Program-made: the position numbers and the translations under genes
Shown here: positions 51,747 to 60,703 of the stretch, in pieces
Layout of the letters: every line of letters starts with the position of its first letter
Position numbering within the stretch: position 1 is the stretch's first letter
From: Hahella sp. KA22
GTDB taxonomy: Bacteria; Pseudomonadota; Gammaproteobacteria; Pseudomonadales; Oleiphilaceae
Reading direction: 5' to 3'
NCBI RefSeq assembly: GCF_004135205.1
Contig: NZ_CP035490.1
Location: forward strand, 1,178,001 to 1,242,000
Length of the DNA stretch: 64,000 nt
Notes under the pieces: generated by a model
Database searches by the model: none
The model's input: only the letters and a program-made list of their open reading frames with translations
Told to the model about the DNA's origin: nothing

Positions 51747-52439
51747 ATGAAGAAACTCGCATTTCTAGCAAGCCTTCCATTAATGCTGGGCGCGGCCAGC
51801 GCATACGCTATTCCTGCTTCTTACGGCACAGCTACTCACGACACTACTGCGTGGCAAGAACTGGCTGACGCGCCTAATGGCGATTCCTACGGCGTTTCCT
51901 GGACTACTGACGGCGGCGCAAGCTGGGGTCGTAACGATCTGACTGTTGGCCAAACTGTTCAATTCAAATTCAACGTACACAAGCAAAACGTGGGTACTCA
52001 CTACGCCGACCTGATGAAGGCCTGGATTGACTGGGACCAAAATGGCGTATTCGACGCTAGCGACGAAATCGCATACGGCGAACACAAACTGACTGATTTC
52101 GAGCCAGTTCTAGGTTCTTGGAAAGCGCCTACCAACCCTGATTTCTCTTTCTTCTCAAGCGAATACACGCTGACTAACGCTGACGTGGGCGATTTCTGGT
52201 TGCGCGCTATCGTAACCTGCAGCCACTCCATCACTAACATGTACGGCGGTACTTGGAATGACCAGTGGAAAACTGAATACACTGGTAGCTATGAAGATCG
52301 TATGACTCCAACCGGTCACTACTACCAAGGTGAAACTGAAGAGTGGAAAATCTCTGTTCACTCTGTACCAGAGCCCACTACTTTCGCTCTGTTGGGTCTG
52401 GGCCTGGTTGGTCTGGTAGCTAGAAAGCGCGCTAAGTAA
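51747..52439 (+). CDS. PEP-CTERM sorting-domain protein with GEVED-like domain
   Basis: The product is 230 residues. A signal peptide (1-22, ending AYA) precedes a beta-rich domain of GEVED type (LMKAWIDWDQNGVFDASDE near residues 90-110). The C-terminal 25 residues are a PEP-CTERM signal: SVPEPTTFALLGLGLVGL followed by RKRAK. Exosortase (XrtA/EpsH) would cleave it at the membrane, releasing a secreted or exopolysaccharide-associated protein. No exosortase gene is in the window. Codon choice is unusually uniform (many GAC/ACT/GCT), fitting high expression. Confidence 0.9.
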   Translation: MKKLAFLASLPLMLGAASAYAIPASYGTATHDTTAWQELADAPNGDSYGVSWTTDGGASWGRNDLTVGQTVQFKFNVHKQNVGTHYADLMKAWIDWDQNGVFDASDEIAYGEHKLTDFEPVLGSWKAPTNPDFSFFSSEYTLTNADVGDFWLRAIVTCSHSITNMYGGTWNDQWKTEYTGSYEDRMTPTGHYYQGETEEWKISVHSVPEPTTFALLGLGLVGLVARKRAK

Positions 52440-52465
52440 TATAGTCGCAGCTAGCTTTGAAGATA

Positions 52466-52500
52466 CTGGATTGGAGGGAGGTTCTTTTCCTCCGGTCCAG
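52466..52500 (+). terminator. stem-loop after PEP-CTERM gene 1
   Basis: CTGGATTGGAGG (52466-52477) pairs with CCTCCGGTCCAG (52489-52500), 12 pairs with two G-U. A pyrimidine-rich tract follows rather than a clean T-run. It also lies close to the end of the opposite glutamine synthetase-like gene. Confidence 0.55.
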
Positions 52501-52539
52501 ATATCTACCCTCTTCTTCTCTCTTAGCTGACGCCCATAC

Positions 52540-53907
52540 TCAGATTATCTCGAAGTAGCGTTCCAGCTCCCACATTGAAATATATTTCCTGTACTCCCGC
52601 TCCTCCCACTCGCGAGTCGCTGCAAAGTGTTCGACAAAAGGGGAACCAAAGAAGTCTCTGGCCATCTGACAGTTTTTTAGACGTTGCGCGGCGTCCCATA
52701 AAGTCGACGGAAGCTGCAGATGCTCAGGAAATGTCTGCTCGTAGGCGTTGCCCTCCACCATGCATTCAGGTTCAAGTTTGTTTTCCATTCCCCACAAACC
52801 CGATGCGATGACGGCTGCGAGGATGATATAGGGATTGGCGTCAGCGGCGCCAATTCGATACTCCAAACGTTGGGACTGTACGTCCCCGGGAATGACTCGG
52901 ATAGCGCAGGTTCTGTTATCGATGCCAACGCTGGCTTCTGTAGGCGCCCAAAACCCAGGAATGAGTCTTCGATAAGAATTAACCGTAGGTGCAATCATCG
53001 CCATCAGTTCTGGCATAAGCTTTTGTTGGCCTGCTATGAAATGGCGCATCGTGGCGCTCATGTTGGCTTCTCTTTCTCCATCATAAAAAAGATTCAGTCC
53101 TTTATTGTCTTTTAACGATAAGTGTATGTGGCCGCTTTGTCCTGGGTAGTCTTTAGACCACTTGGCCATGAAGGTGGCCATCTTGCCCTGCTTTTGCAGC
53201 GCAATCTTGGTAAACGTTTTAAATAATGCCGCTTTGTCGGCTGCGTTAATTGCTTCATCGTGGGTAATCGCCGCTTCAAGGACTCCGGGGCCAGTTTCCT
53301 CGTGAAGGCCTTCAAGAGGAAAGTCCATATCATCCGCCAATTGCAGCAGGCTCAAATAGGTATCTGACTCCACACTGTTGCGGATGACGGAATAACCGAA
53401 TTCTGACGGCGCCATGGGAGTGAGGCCTTGGAAAGATTTTTCCCGGATACTGTGAGGCGTCTCTTCAAAAACAAAAAATTCATATTCAAAACCGCAATCG
53501 ACTTCCAGTCCCATGTCTCTTGCTGTCCCCACCACTCTTTTGAGCAGACCGCGTGGGCAGATTGCTTCTGCTTTATCAGCAAATTCAGCGAGGAAGAATA
53601 CCCCGCTGCTTTCAAGAGGCAAAGTTCGGCAACTTGAAGGGATAATACGTACTTGCGCATCAGGGTAGCCTGTATGCCAGCCTGTGTAGGCGACATTGTC
53701 ATAAAGCTGGTCTTTCACGTCCCAGCCCAGAACAACATCACAGAAGCCAAATCCTTTGGTCAGCGAGGATAAAAACTTGTCTCGCGACATGTATTTGCCG
53801 CGCATGACGCCATCAATATCAAATACGCCAACCTTTATGTGCTTGAACATGGAGTCTTCGATTAGCGTGCGTGCGTCTTCGGCGGATTTCACTTCCCTTG
53901 GGTCCAT
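52540..53907 (-). CDS. glutamine synthetase family protein (gamma-glutamylpolyamine synthetase type)
   Basis: The product is 455 residues. Family features are FDIDGVMRGKYM in the beta-grasp part, EYEFFVFEE for the metal site, HEETGPGVLE, SGHIHLSL, and NRTCAIRVIPGD followed by QRLEYRIGAADANPY for ATP and glutamate binding. The branch is the one with PuuA- and GlnT-like enzymes, which join glutamate to amines such as putrescine, not the GlnA of ammonia assimilation. It would be cytoplasmic. The ALDH-family gene on the same strand suits a polyamine pathway, but a PEP-CTERM gene is interposed. Confidence 0.82.
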   Translation of the reverse strand: MDPREVKSAEDARTLIEDSMFKHIKVGVFDIDGVMRGKYMSRDKFLSSLTKGFGFCDVVLGWDVKDQLYDNVAYTGWHTGYPDAQVRIIPSSCRTLPLESSGVFFLAEFADKAEAICPRGLLKRVVGTARDMGLEVDCGFEYEFFVFEETPHSIREKSFQGLTPMAPSEFGYSVIRNSVESDTYLSLLQLADDMDFPLEGLHEETGPGVLEAAITHDEAINAADKAALFKTFTKIALQKQGKMATFMAKWSKDYPGQSGHIHLSLKDNKGLNLFYDGEREANMSATMRHFIAGQQKLMPELMAMIAPTVNSYRRLIPGFWAPTEASVGIDNRTCAIRVIPGDVQSQRLEYRIGAADANPYIILAAVIASGLWGMENKLEPECMVEGNAYEQTFPEHLQLPSTLWDAAQRLKNCQMARDFFGSPFVEHFAATREWEEREYRKYISMWELERYFEII

Positions 53908-54206
53908 AACATCACCTGTGCAATAAACGGATGAAGAGGGGCGTATAGTTAAATATAACAGCTCCTTGGGAACTTGATCGGATATCGCTGGTCCAACCTT
54001 GCTTGGTTAAGCCCACTGTGAAGTGTTGGACTAAAGTCTAGGAATGCAAAGGTGGTTTGTGCGCGCTTTCCCAGATACAAGCCGGCGGTCGATCTGAATT
54101 AGTATCTACATCCGCCGCTACTGCAGTTTTGAGCCTTCAGTTTCTCCCGTAATACCTGGGGAAAGCGCGTTATTTACGAGATTAGTTGTAATTAGGAGTA
54201 CGTAAA

Positions 54207-54989
54207 ATGCCCGTTATGTTTGATTGGTTAGCCCACAATATTTTGTCCTTGCGTGTGGCGGGAGTGCAGAATTCCGCAACAGCCGCTGGCGGTCATTGTA
54301 CTTGGCGCTTTTCTCAGGTGAAGAACCCAGTAAGAAGCTTAATTCTTACCAACCCGGAATCCAGTGGCGGAATATGCGAAATGCTGGCGGCGAAGTGGTT
54401 GGAAGTGCACGCTAATGCGGAGAAATATGCCCGTTCCGGTGAAGCGACCTCTTTAGCGGGCTGGATAAGCCGCACTGGCGGAGATATCGATCCTAATAAA
54501 GTCCGCCAGATTATGCAGATGTTCATTATCGGGAGCACGATGAAATCCGGGGCGCTCGTGGGACAACCGGGCAGCGGCCGAGAAGACCAAACTTATGCGA
54601 CAGAGCGTTGGTTACAATCTAAAGGCGTGACCAGACGTAAGCATAGTTCCAGTGGTCCAAGCTGGTTCAAAGGCATGTCGAGGGGATCGACTGGTGAAAG
54701 GGGCGGGCGTCGAAGAGATTTTTCGGCGGAAATCGGACGCGCGATTACATCCAGCGCCAAATCATACAAAATGATTGGCATCGCAGGGCCGAACTTCGCT
54801 CATGCGGTCGCTGCATGGAGCGATACGGATGTCACCTTTTTTGATCCCAACTTCGGCGAGTTTTGGTTTCCTACGACAAACGCCTTCCAAGGATGGTTTC
54901 CTCGTTTTTGGCATCTGGCGGGATATGGAACGCCAGCGATAGGCCTGAGCGACTCATATGAAACTATGGAGTATGGCGCCGTAGCCTAG
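54207..54989 (+). CDS. YopT/AvrPphB-type (C58) cysteine protease-like protein
   Basis: The product is 260 residues, with no signal peptide or membrane segment. The C58 triad is visible in order: C57 in SSGGICEMLAAKWLE, H199 in GPNFAHAVAAW and D213 in TFFDPNFGEFWFP. This spacing and these flanks are those of YopT-type proteases, which are delivered into host cells by type III secretion or carried in large toxins. A basic, Ser/Gly-rich stretch (about 143-170) lies between the Cys and His parts. There are no secretion genes in the window. It is a candidate effector or toxin; the role is inferred from family only. Confidence 0.75.
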   Translation: MPVMFDWLAHNILSLRVAGVQNSATAAGGHCTWRFSQVKNPVRSLILTNPESSGGICEMLAAKWLEVHANAEKYARSGEATSLAGWISRTGGDIDPNKVRQIMQMFIIGSTMKSGALVGQPGSGREDQTYATERWLQSKGVTRRKHSSSGPSWFKGMSRGSTGERGGRRRDFSAEIGRAITSSAKSYKMIGIAGPNFAHAVAAWSDTDVTFFDPNFGEFWFPTTNAFQGWFPRFWHLAGYGTPAIGLSDSYETMEYGAVA

Positions 54990-55092
54990 TATTTCAGGTA
55001 AGATAATGGCCGAATATAATTGGCGGGTAGCCTGAAGGCGTTTATAGCGCCGTTTCCAGTATTCCAGCCTGAATGCGATAAAGGAGTCTATT

Positions 55093-55758
55093 TTGGCCAA
55101 AGCATACCTTCCTCTTATTGGCGTTATTCTTTTGGTGGTGGTGCTTTGGCCCTATCCGGTGCTGATTCCTCTTAAATTACTTGTAGTATTCTTTCATGAG
55201 GCCTCGCACGCCATTATGACGGTGGCGACGGGAGGCGAAGTGGTGGAAATGGTCATTTCCGTGGACCAGGGCGGACATGTGCTATCCCGTGGTGGAAACC
55301 GGTTTCTGACGTTGTCCGCCGGTTATCTTGGGTCATTGATCTGGGGCGTACTTATTTATTTGACCGCTCTGCTAAGTCGACTCGATCGTGCGCTTATGTT
55401 CATTCTCGGCCTGTCTTTATTGGCGATAGCCGCATGGTGGATAAGAGACGTCTTCGCGTTGGGATTTGCGCTCGCTACGGGAGGAGCCATGATAGCCAGT
55501 GCGATCTGGCTGCCGATGTCGTTTAATGACGCGGTGCTGCGAGTGATCGGCGTCACTAGCATGCTATATGCGCCATTGGACATTTACAGCGATACGATTG
55601 AACGCTCTCACCTGCGGTCCGATGCAGTGATGCTTGGGGAGGCTTATGGCGGGTCAGGCATGCTTTGGGGCGTCGGCTGGTTTCTGTTGAGTCTGGTTGT
55701 CATTTACGTCGCATTTAAGTTCGGGCATCGAAGTCCTCCTTCTTCACAAGATAATTGA
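55093..55758 (+). CDS. M50-like membrane metalloprotease family protein
   Basis: The product is 221 residues from TTG 55093, supported by AAGGAG six bases upstream and the lack of any nearby ATG. The zinc motif HEASH (FFHEASHAIMTVATGG) lies in the second membrane segment. About five to six segments follow, and a late Asp is in APLDIYSDTIE. This is the M50B-like branch (intramembrane metalloprotease relatives). Function unknown. It follows the C58-like gene by about 100 bases on the same strand, though with its own ribosome site. Confidence 0.75.
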   Translation: MAKAYLPLIGVILLVVVLWPYPVLIPLKLLVVFFHEASHAIMTVATGGEVVEMVISVDQGGHVLSRGGNRFLTLSAGYLGSLIWGVLIYLTALLSRLDRALMFILGLSLLAIAAWWIRDVFALGFALATGGAMIASAIWLPMSFNDAVLRVIGVTSMLYAPLDIYSDTIERSHLRSDAVMLGEAYGGSGMLWGVGWFLLSLVVIYVAFKFGHRSPPSSQDN

Positions 55759-55877
55759 TACCTTTTCCCAGCGGGGCCGTATATCTATACTGAGCTCGCG
55801 CATGCAGTTCTGTCGGTATTGAAACGCGGGATGCGAACAAAAATAACAACAATCGATAGACAATCAGGAGACAGACT

Positions 55878-56162
55878 ATGAAAGCTATATGGAATGGCGC
55901 AGTCATTGCCGAAAGTCAGAACACGATTATATTGGAAGGAAACCATTACTTCCCCCCTTCCACAATCCGCTCGGAATACTTCAAACCAAGTGATACTCGC
56001 ACCGTCTGTGGATGGAAAGGTACGGCCTGCTATTACGACATTGAAGTAGAAGGCTCCACCAATCGAGATGCGGCCTGGTATTATCCCTCAGCCTCAGAAA
56101 CAGCCAGCAATATTCAGAACTATGTTGCTTTCTGGAGAGGGGTGACCATAGAAGAATGTTAG
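55878..56162 (+). CDS. DUF427 domain protein
   Basis: The product is 94 residues. MKAIWNGAVIAESQNTIILEGNHYFPP, then SDTRTVCGWKGTACYYDIEV and NYVAFWRGV are typical of DUF427, a small beta-fold of unknown biochemistry widespread in bacteria. The full family length is present. ATG preceded by AGGAGA. Confidence 0.88.
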   Translation: MKAIWNGAVIAESQNTIILEGNHYFPPSTIRSEYFKPSDTRTVCGWKGTACYYDIEVEGSTNRDAAWYYPSASETASNIQNYVAFWRGVTIEEC

Positions 56163-56184
56163 CAGAGGCAGTATGGCGTGAGCG

Positions 56185-56853
56185 CTAATCCGAGCTCCAC
56201 TCAGCAAGTACGCTCACGCCATTGTAGTCATAACTCATGCTTAGGTAATCGCTACGGATTTCAACCTGTGCCGGAACTGAGAAGCCTTTTTCCCAAGACA
56301 GGTCATTGCTTGTTGTGATCAGCAGACGCCAAGAGCCGTTTTCCTGATAGAGTTGACCCGTGTAGTAATAAATAACAGGCAAGCCAAAGTCGGTGTAAGA
56401 CTCAATGTCAGCGATCCACTCATACTCACCATCTGCAGTTGAGCGAATATCTATTGATCCGTTGAGCTGCTGGGGCATTCCATTAACGCTGTAAGACAGC
56501 AGATCGAATGTGCTTGTTTGGGTACCCTCTCGCCTGGAAGAAGCATGCTCTGGAGCTCGAATAAATGAGTCGTTGAATAGCGTCGGGCTACCGCGTACAA
56601 CAACTCCGGTATCATAAATCGAACCCGCGCCGGGAGGCGGTAATTGCTCAAGTTCAGTTAATTCAGGTTGCAGCGTCGGAACCAGCGTTACACCGACGCC
56701 GGCAGCAGTAAGCATGAGGGCGGGGTATAAAATATCAGGGGGAAGCCGGCCCTGATGATGGTGATGTATTATCTTTTCCGCAATAAACAAAATAAGTCCG
56801 GCAATGACGAGGGCCGTACCTGATATTGCTAACAGCGCATCGAAATCTGACAT
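56185..56853 (-). CDS. hypothetical membrane-anchored protein
   Basis: The product is 222 residues from ATG 56853; a GTG at 56892 would add 13 residues. Two membrane segments lie near the N-terminus (about 6-27 and 41-60), with a His-rich loop (IIHHHHQG) between them. A soluble C-terminal domain of about 150 residues has beta-type sequence (GEYEWIADIESYTDFGLPVIYYYTG). Unrecognised. The gap after it (56854-57250) holds only the promoter region of the second PEP-CTERM gene. Confidence 0.55.
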   Translation of the reverse strand: MSDFDALLAISGTALVIAGLILFIAEKIIHHHHQGRLPPDILYPALMLTAAGVGVTLVPTLQPELTELEQLPPPGAGSIYDTGVVVRGSPTLFNDSFIRAPEHASSRREGTQTSTFDLLSYSVNGMPQQLNGSIDIRSTADGEYEWIADIESYTDFGLPVIYYYTGQLYQENGSWRLLITTSNDLSWEKGFSVPAQVEIRSDYLSMSYDYNGVSVLAEWSSD

Positions 56854-57111
56854 GGCTTTCGCTCGTTGCTTGGCATTGTAAGTTGCTTCCACTCTGAGCC
56901 GCTGTTTTTCTGCGATAGCTCTTGCCTTACGAATGCCTATGCTGGGCGTGCGGTCTTTCCTTATTTAAAAATAGATCAAAATAAGTGGTGCGACCTCTTC
57001 TCGTGGGCGTTTTCTTAGAGTTTATCGCCATATCATGCTGACGAAGCTGACACTTGACCGGTTAGAATGTCGGTTAAATTTACATCATTAACTTAAAGGC
57101 TAAGCGGAAAG

Positions 57112-57175
57112 AGCTTTGTTTTTATATTTACCCTTTAGATAACAATGAATTATTAATGTTGGCCCCAAAAATGCT
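57112..57175 (+). promoter_or_regulatory. sigma-54 promoter and conserved element of PEP-CTERM gene 2
   Basis: TTGGCCCCAAAAATGCT (57159-57175) has exact GG-N10-GC spacing; the predicted start is near 57186, about 65 bases before the ATG. AGCTTTGTTTTTATA (57112-57126) upstream matches the element before PEP-CTERM gene 1 at 14 of 15 bases. A 14-base string AATGTCGGTTAAAT (from about 57066) also recurs, inverted, near 51716-51729. Confidence 0.7.
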
Positions 57176-57250
57176 TATATTCTGTCACTAATTTTGTACG
57201 GGCCTTCTGGCTTACAAATCAATAAACCAATTATCGAGTAGTAGTTGTCT

Positions 57251-58039
57251 ATGAAAACTTTCAAAGTACTGGCTGCAGTAGTAGCTTTGGGTTCCTCTAT
57301 CTCTGCACATGCGTATCAGATTAATGATGAGTATGTAGGTAGTAAGGATCATGGATATGGCGACGTTATCGGTGACGTCTCAAAATTCGATGTCAAGGGA
57401 ATTGACGTAAGCGTGTCTGGCACTGTGTTGACTGTCGACGTGTACACTAACTTTGTTAATAACGTTGGAATTTTCAACAACAACGTAACAAGCACCACGC
57501 TGAGTCAGAAGAAAGGCATTGCATTTGGCGACCTGTTCCTGTCTTCATCTTGGAATCCTTACGGTGATGCAGATACAGGATACAAAGAAGACAGACACCG
57601 TACTGGTACAAAGTGGACCTATGGTTTCAGTTTGGATGATCGTTGGAGCTCTACTGGCGGCGAAGGCGCGCTGTATGAGTTGAATGGCGCGACCAACTAC
57701 GAAAACGCCTACTTGTCCAATGACTATATCAACGGTAGATATGCTACTTACCGTCACGGTCAGGAAGTTGCAGTTAAGACTGATAGCGCCACTGTAACGT
57801 CTGTTGGTTCCGGCTCTTGGTTGGTAGACACTGTAAACGGTAAAGTTTCTTTCACCTTTGATATTGCTGGCACTGATCTGGTGAAAGGCGATGAGATTGC
57901 TTTCCACTGGGGTATGACTTGCGGTAACGATACTATCGAAGGTAAAGTTCCTTTCTCTGTACCTGAGCCTGGCGCACTGGCTCTGATGGGCCTTGGTCTG
58001 GCGGCGGTTGGTTTGCGTCGTCGCAAGCAAGCTGCTTAA
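57251..58039 (+). CDS. PEP-CTERM sorting-domain protein
   Basis: The product is 262 residues from ATG 57251; a TTG six bases earlier is unlikely. A signal peptide (1-21, ending AHA) is followed by a beta-rich secreted domain (VSGTVLTVDVYTNFVNNVG, WTYGFSLDDRWSSTGGEGALYELNG). The last 25 residues are the sorting signal SVPEPGALALMGLGLAAVGL with a basic tail RRRKQAA. It would be processed by an exosortase encoded elsewhere. It has its own sigma-54 promoter and a strong terminator. Confidence 0.9.
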   Translation: MKTFKVLAAVVALGSSISAHAYQINDEYVGSKDHGYGDVIGDVSKFDVKGIDVSVSGTVLTVDVYTNFVNNVGIFNNNVTSTTLSQKKGIAFGDLFLSSSWNPYGDADTGYKEDRHRTGTKWTYGFSLDDRWSSTGGEGALYELNGATNYENAYLSNDYINGRYATYRHGQEVAVKTDSATVTSVGSGSWLVDTVNGKVSFTFDIAGTDLVKGDEIAFHWGMTCGNDTIEGKVPFSVPEPGALALMGLGLAAVGLRRRKQAA

Positions 58040-58088
58040 TCAGTCATATGTAATCAAGCGGAGATCATTTGATCTTCCGCTCATACAG

Positions 58089-58123
58089 AAAAACCGCGTA
58101 GGCGACGCCTACGCGGTTTTTTT
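58089..58123. terminator. bidirectional rho-independent terminator
   Basis: CCGCGTAGGC (58094-58103) and GCCTACGCGG (58107-58116) form a perfect 10-pair stem with a three-base loop, flanked by A5 on the left and T7 on the right. It serves PEP-CTERM gene 2 (rightward) and the HD-GYP gene (leftward). A second, weaker hairpin lies just upstream (AGCGGAGATC region, 58058-58082). Confidence 0.92.
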
Positions 58124-58144
58124 ATGTACTGTTGTGTGACGATC

Positions 58145-59254
58145 TCAACTTTCCTTGGCGATATAGAGCTTTCTCACCGCCATGTTGAATGCTTCAACGC
58201 AATCGGGATCAAACAGTGAGCCGTTATAGCTGTTTACGTAGCGAACCGCCTCAAATAACGACTTTTTGTACGAACGATCTTCACGTTCACTGGTTATTTC
58301 GAAGAACGCGTCGCATATCGCCAGCACTTTAGAGCCCATGGGGATCTCTTTGCCGCTCACGCCGAATGGATACCCGCTACCGTCATAATGTTCATGGTGA
58401 TGCAGAACAATCTGCGCTGCGTCTTCCCAGCCGCCAAAGCGGTGCAGGATCTGCGAACTGGTGGCGACGTGAGCGGCCATGATTTTCTGTTCTTCGCGGG
58501 ACAATTGCTCTTCATGTTTGTGGGCCAGTCCGACTGGTACAAAAGCCATACCTAAATCGTGCAGCAGCACAGCAGCGCTGAGTTGTTCCTCGTTTATCGG
58601 GCCGCCCAACTCTGCGTTGATGGCCGTACACAGCTCCAGTTCCTTTTGGGTGCGATCTTTCCGGTAAATGCTGAGTTGATCCAGCTGGCGCGCCAGGAAG
58701 CGAAATAACTGCTGGTCAGAGTCTTTGCCGGGGGCGAAGTAGCTCGGCATAGCCGCTTCGGGGCGTGGCGCTTCTCCTGCGTCTTTGGGGCCGGACAGCA
58801 ATTCATCCAGACCTTCGTTGATGACGGCGATGACGTTGCCAGGGGAGGCGTTACGCACTTTGGCGATGACTTTAAGCAGGGATTCCTGTAGATCCCCATC
58901 TGCGGTGTGGTCGCTCGCCAACTGTCCGACCAGGGTTTCGACATAGCCGATGATGCTCATAAAGAAAACGCCGAACATAGGCTGATAAGGAAGCTCTCCT
59001 TTGCGCATGTCGGAAACGATTTCCTCCAACTCATGGATAACGTCCACCATCGCGTCCAGAAACACCATTCTGCAGTTGCCCTTGAGAGAGTGCATGCTGC
59101 GGAACAGCTCGTTGATCAAATCAGGATTAACCTGATGCTCCAGGGTTTGAATCGTGTGTTCGATCTCTTCGACGTTTTCCTGAAAGCAGGCGACAAACTC
59201 GTCAATCAGGTCTTTTTCCAACTCAACAAACTGTGGGCAGGTAATTGGCTTCAT
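58145..59254 (-). CDS. HPt domain fused to HD-GYP phosphodiesterase
   Basis: The product is 369 residues. An HPt domain (about 10-110) has its phospho-His in RSMHSLKGNCRMV. After a linker, an HD-GYP domain (about 190-365) has LLHDLGMAFVPVG and the HHHEHYDGSGYPFG signature, so it should degrade cyclic di-GMP if metal-bound. The joining of a phosphotransfer domain to a phosphodiesterase suggests control by a histidine kinase relay. Cytoplasmic. It stands alone on this strand. Confidence 0.87.
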   Translation of the reverse strand: MKPITCPQFVELEKDLIDEFVACFQENVEEIEHTIQTLEHQVNPDLINELFRSMHSLKGNCRMVFLDAMVDVIHELEEIVSDMRKGELPYQPMFGVFFMSIIGYVETLVGQLASDHTADGDLQESLLKVIAKVRNASPGNVIAVINEGLDELLSGPKDAGEAPRPEAAMPSYFAPGKDSDQQLFRFLARQLDQLSIYRKDRTQKELELCTAINAELGGPINEEQLSAAVLLHDLGMAFVPVGLAHKHEEQLSREEQKIMAAHVATSSQILHRFGGWEDAAQIVLHHHEHYDGSGYPFGVSGKEIPMGSKVLAICDAFFEITSEREDRSYKKSLFEAVRYVNSYNGSLFDPDCVEAFNMAVRKLYIAKES

Positions 59255-59362
59255 GACATATCGGGCTCCTGTTGAATACGGACATCCCCTAGTGCGACTA
59301 CGCCGCGATGTGGAGGCGATTGTTTTTAGTATAGACGCTGGCTGTACATATCGAGCGGATGC

Positions 59363-60163
59363 TCAATCAAACTCAAGTAACGCCAGTTTTTCGCCAAACA
59401 GGTAACGATGCCAGGGAGACCATGCGAGTAAGCTTAACGCTCCCCAGCGTTCCCAGTGGTAGTCAAGGATGCACCATTCTTGTCTGACTTTGATGTGGGA
59501 GTTCCAACTTTCCAGCCGATGGATATTATGCAGCGTCCATTGAAAGGCGGCGTTCATCCAGCCAATGGCCTCATGTAAGTGTGCTTGACCCAGTGCTCCA
59601 TGAGGCAGCATTTCCAAAAGCATACGAGCGTGAGGGATACGTTCGGCAAGGTCATTGAAAAACTGTTTGATGCGTTGTTCAGTGAAGTACATGAGCACGC
59701 CTTCCGCCAAAATCAGGCAATTGTCAGACTCATCGGCGGCATGTTCCAGCCAGGAGACGTCGAACAGCGACTGCTCCAGCATGTGATAGCGATCAGAATC
59801 GCTGAAAAACAGACGGCGGGCGGCGATGACATTGGGCAAGTCGAGATCGAACCATTGAATCTGGCCGTTGTCCACGCGCAGGTAGCGACTGTCGAAACCC
59901 GCGCCAAGATTAATGATGACTGCATGGGGATGGACGGTGATGAAATCCGTCACGAGTTTATCGATGAGGTCTGTACGGATGGCGATGGCTAACTGTGACA
60001 GCCAAGCGTTGCTGAAGCGTTTGAAGTCATAATTGAGGCGCTGGTACATTTCCAGAGCCTTGTCGTCGTGAATGATGGCGTCGGGGCGTAGAGTCTCCAT
60101 CGCCCTGGCCCACAAAGGCAGGAGTGCGGTTTCTGAAATATCCCGCAATTGCAGCGTTTCCAT
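59363..60163 (-). CDS. class I methyltransferase of the leucine carboxyl methyltransferase family
   Basis: The product is 266 residues from ATG 60163, which has GGGAGC six bases upstream; the ATG at 60169 is too close to it. The cofactor motif is VIINLGAGFDSRYLR, then WFDLDLPNVIAARR and ILAEGVLMYF. This is the LCMT/PPM family of O-methyltransferases, which in bacteria act on small acids. The substrate is unknown. Confidence 0.8.
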   Translation of the reverse strand: METLQLRDISETALLPLWARAMETLRPDAIIHDDKALEMYQRLNYDFKRFSNAWLSQLAIAIRTDLIDKLVTDFITVHPHAVIINLGAGFDSRYLRVDNGQIQWFDLDLPNVIAARRLFFSDSDRYHMLEQSLFDVSWLEHAADESDNCLILAEGVLMYFTEQRIKQFFNDLAERIPHARMLLEMLPHGALGQAHLHEAIGWMNAAFQWTLHNIHRLESWNSHIKVRQEWCILDYHWERWGALSLLAWSPWHRYLFGEKLALLEFD

Positions 60164-60326
60164 CGTCATGCTCCCTGGATGTCTCCATGTCTGCTTCAGC
60201 CGCTCACCGGCATCAACAAGTCTGGTTTATTTTGGTGAAATATCCAGCGACCGCTTGGTTAAGCGGAGGACGCGCGTGCGTCCTGGAGGAAGTGGGAGCG
60301 CACGCGAAGAACGCTATAAAATGCGT

Positions 60327-60524
60327 TTATTTAGAAAGGTAGTAGTCTTCGGTAGCCTCACGCAACCGCTTGTTCTCCAGATAGTCTTCTATCGCTCTGC
60401 GGGCTTGAAGACGTCGCTTTGAGGCTTGCTTTTCTTTGCTTTTCCTCTCTTGAGTTTCGGACTCGTAAAAAACATCAAGAATTGTACTGGCGACGGAATC
60501 GGAAGGTTGATTCATATTTTGCAT
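60327..60524 (-). CDS. small charged protein, PA3496-type
   Basis: The product is 65 residues. The C-terminal half (RRAIEDYLENKRLREATEDY) fits the short conserved motif of the PA3496 family, linked to envelope integrity in pseudomonads. Lys/Arg-rich middle. The ribosome site GGGGAAAG supports the start. Family assignment from memory of the motif only. Confidence 0.65.
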   Translation of the reverse strand: MQNMNQPSDSVASTILDVFYESETQERKSKEKQASKRRLQARRAIEDYLENKRLREATEDYYLSK

Positions 60525-60703
60525 GGCTTTCCCCTTAGCCTAGTGACGATTCACTGTAGTTGTTATTTTTTACACTGGAATGACAACCGGCTTACTGCTT
60601 GATAACGCGTGTTATCAATCCGTTCCTGCGTTGGTGCGATGCCTTGTCCAGCCGACTGAGGAGCGTCGGTCTTATGCTGTATATTATTTCACCGATAATA
60701 CAA

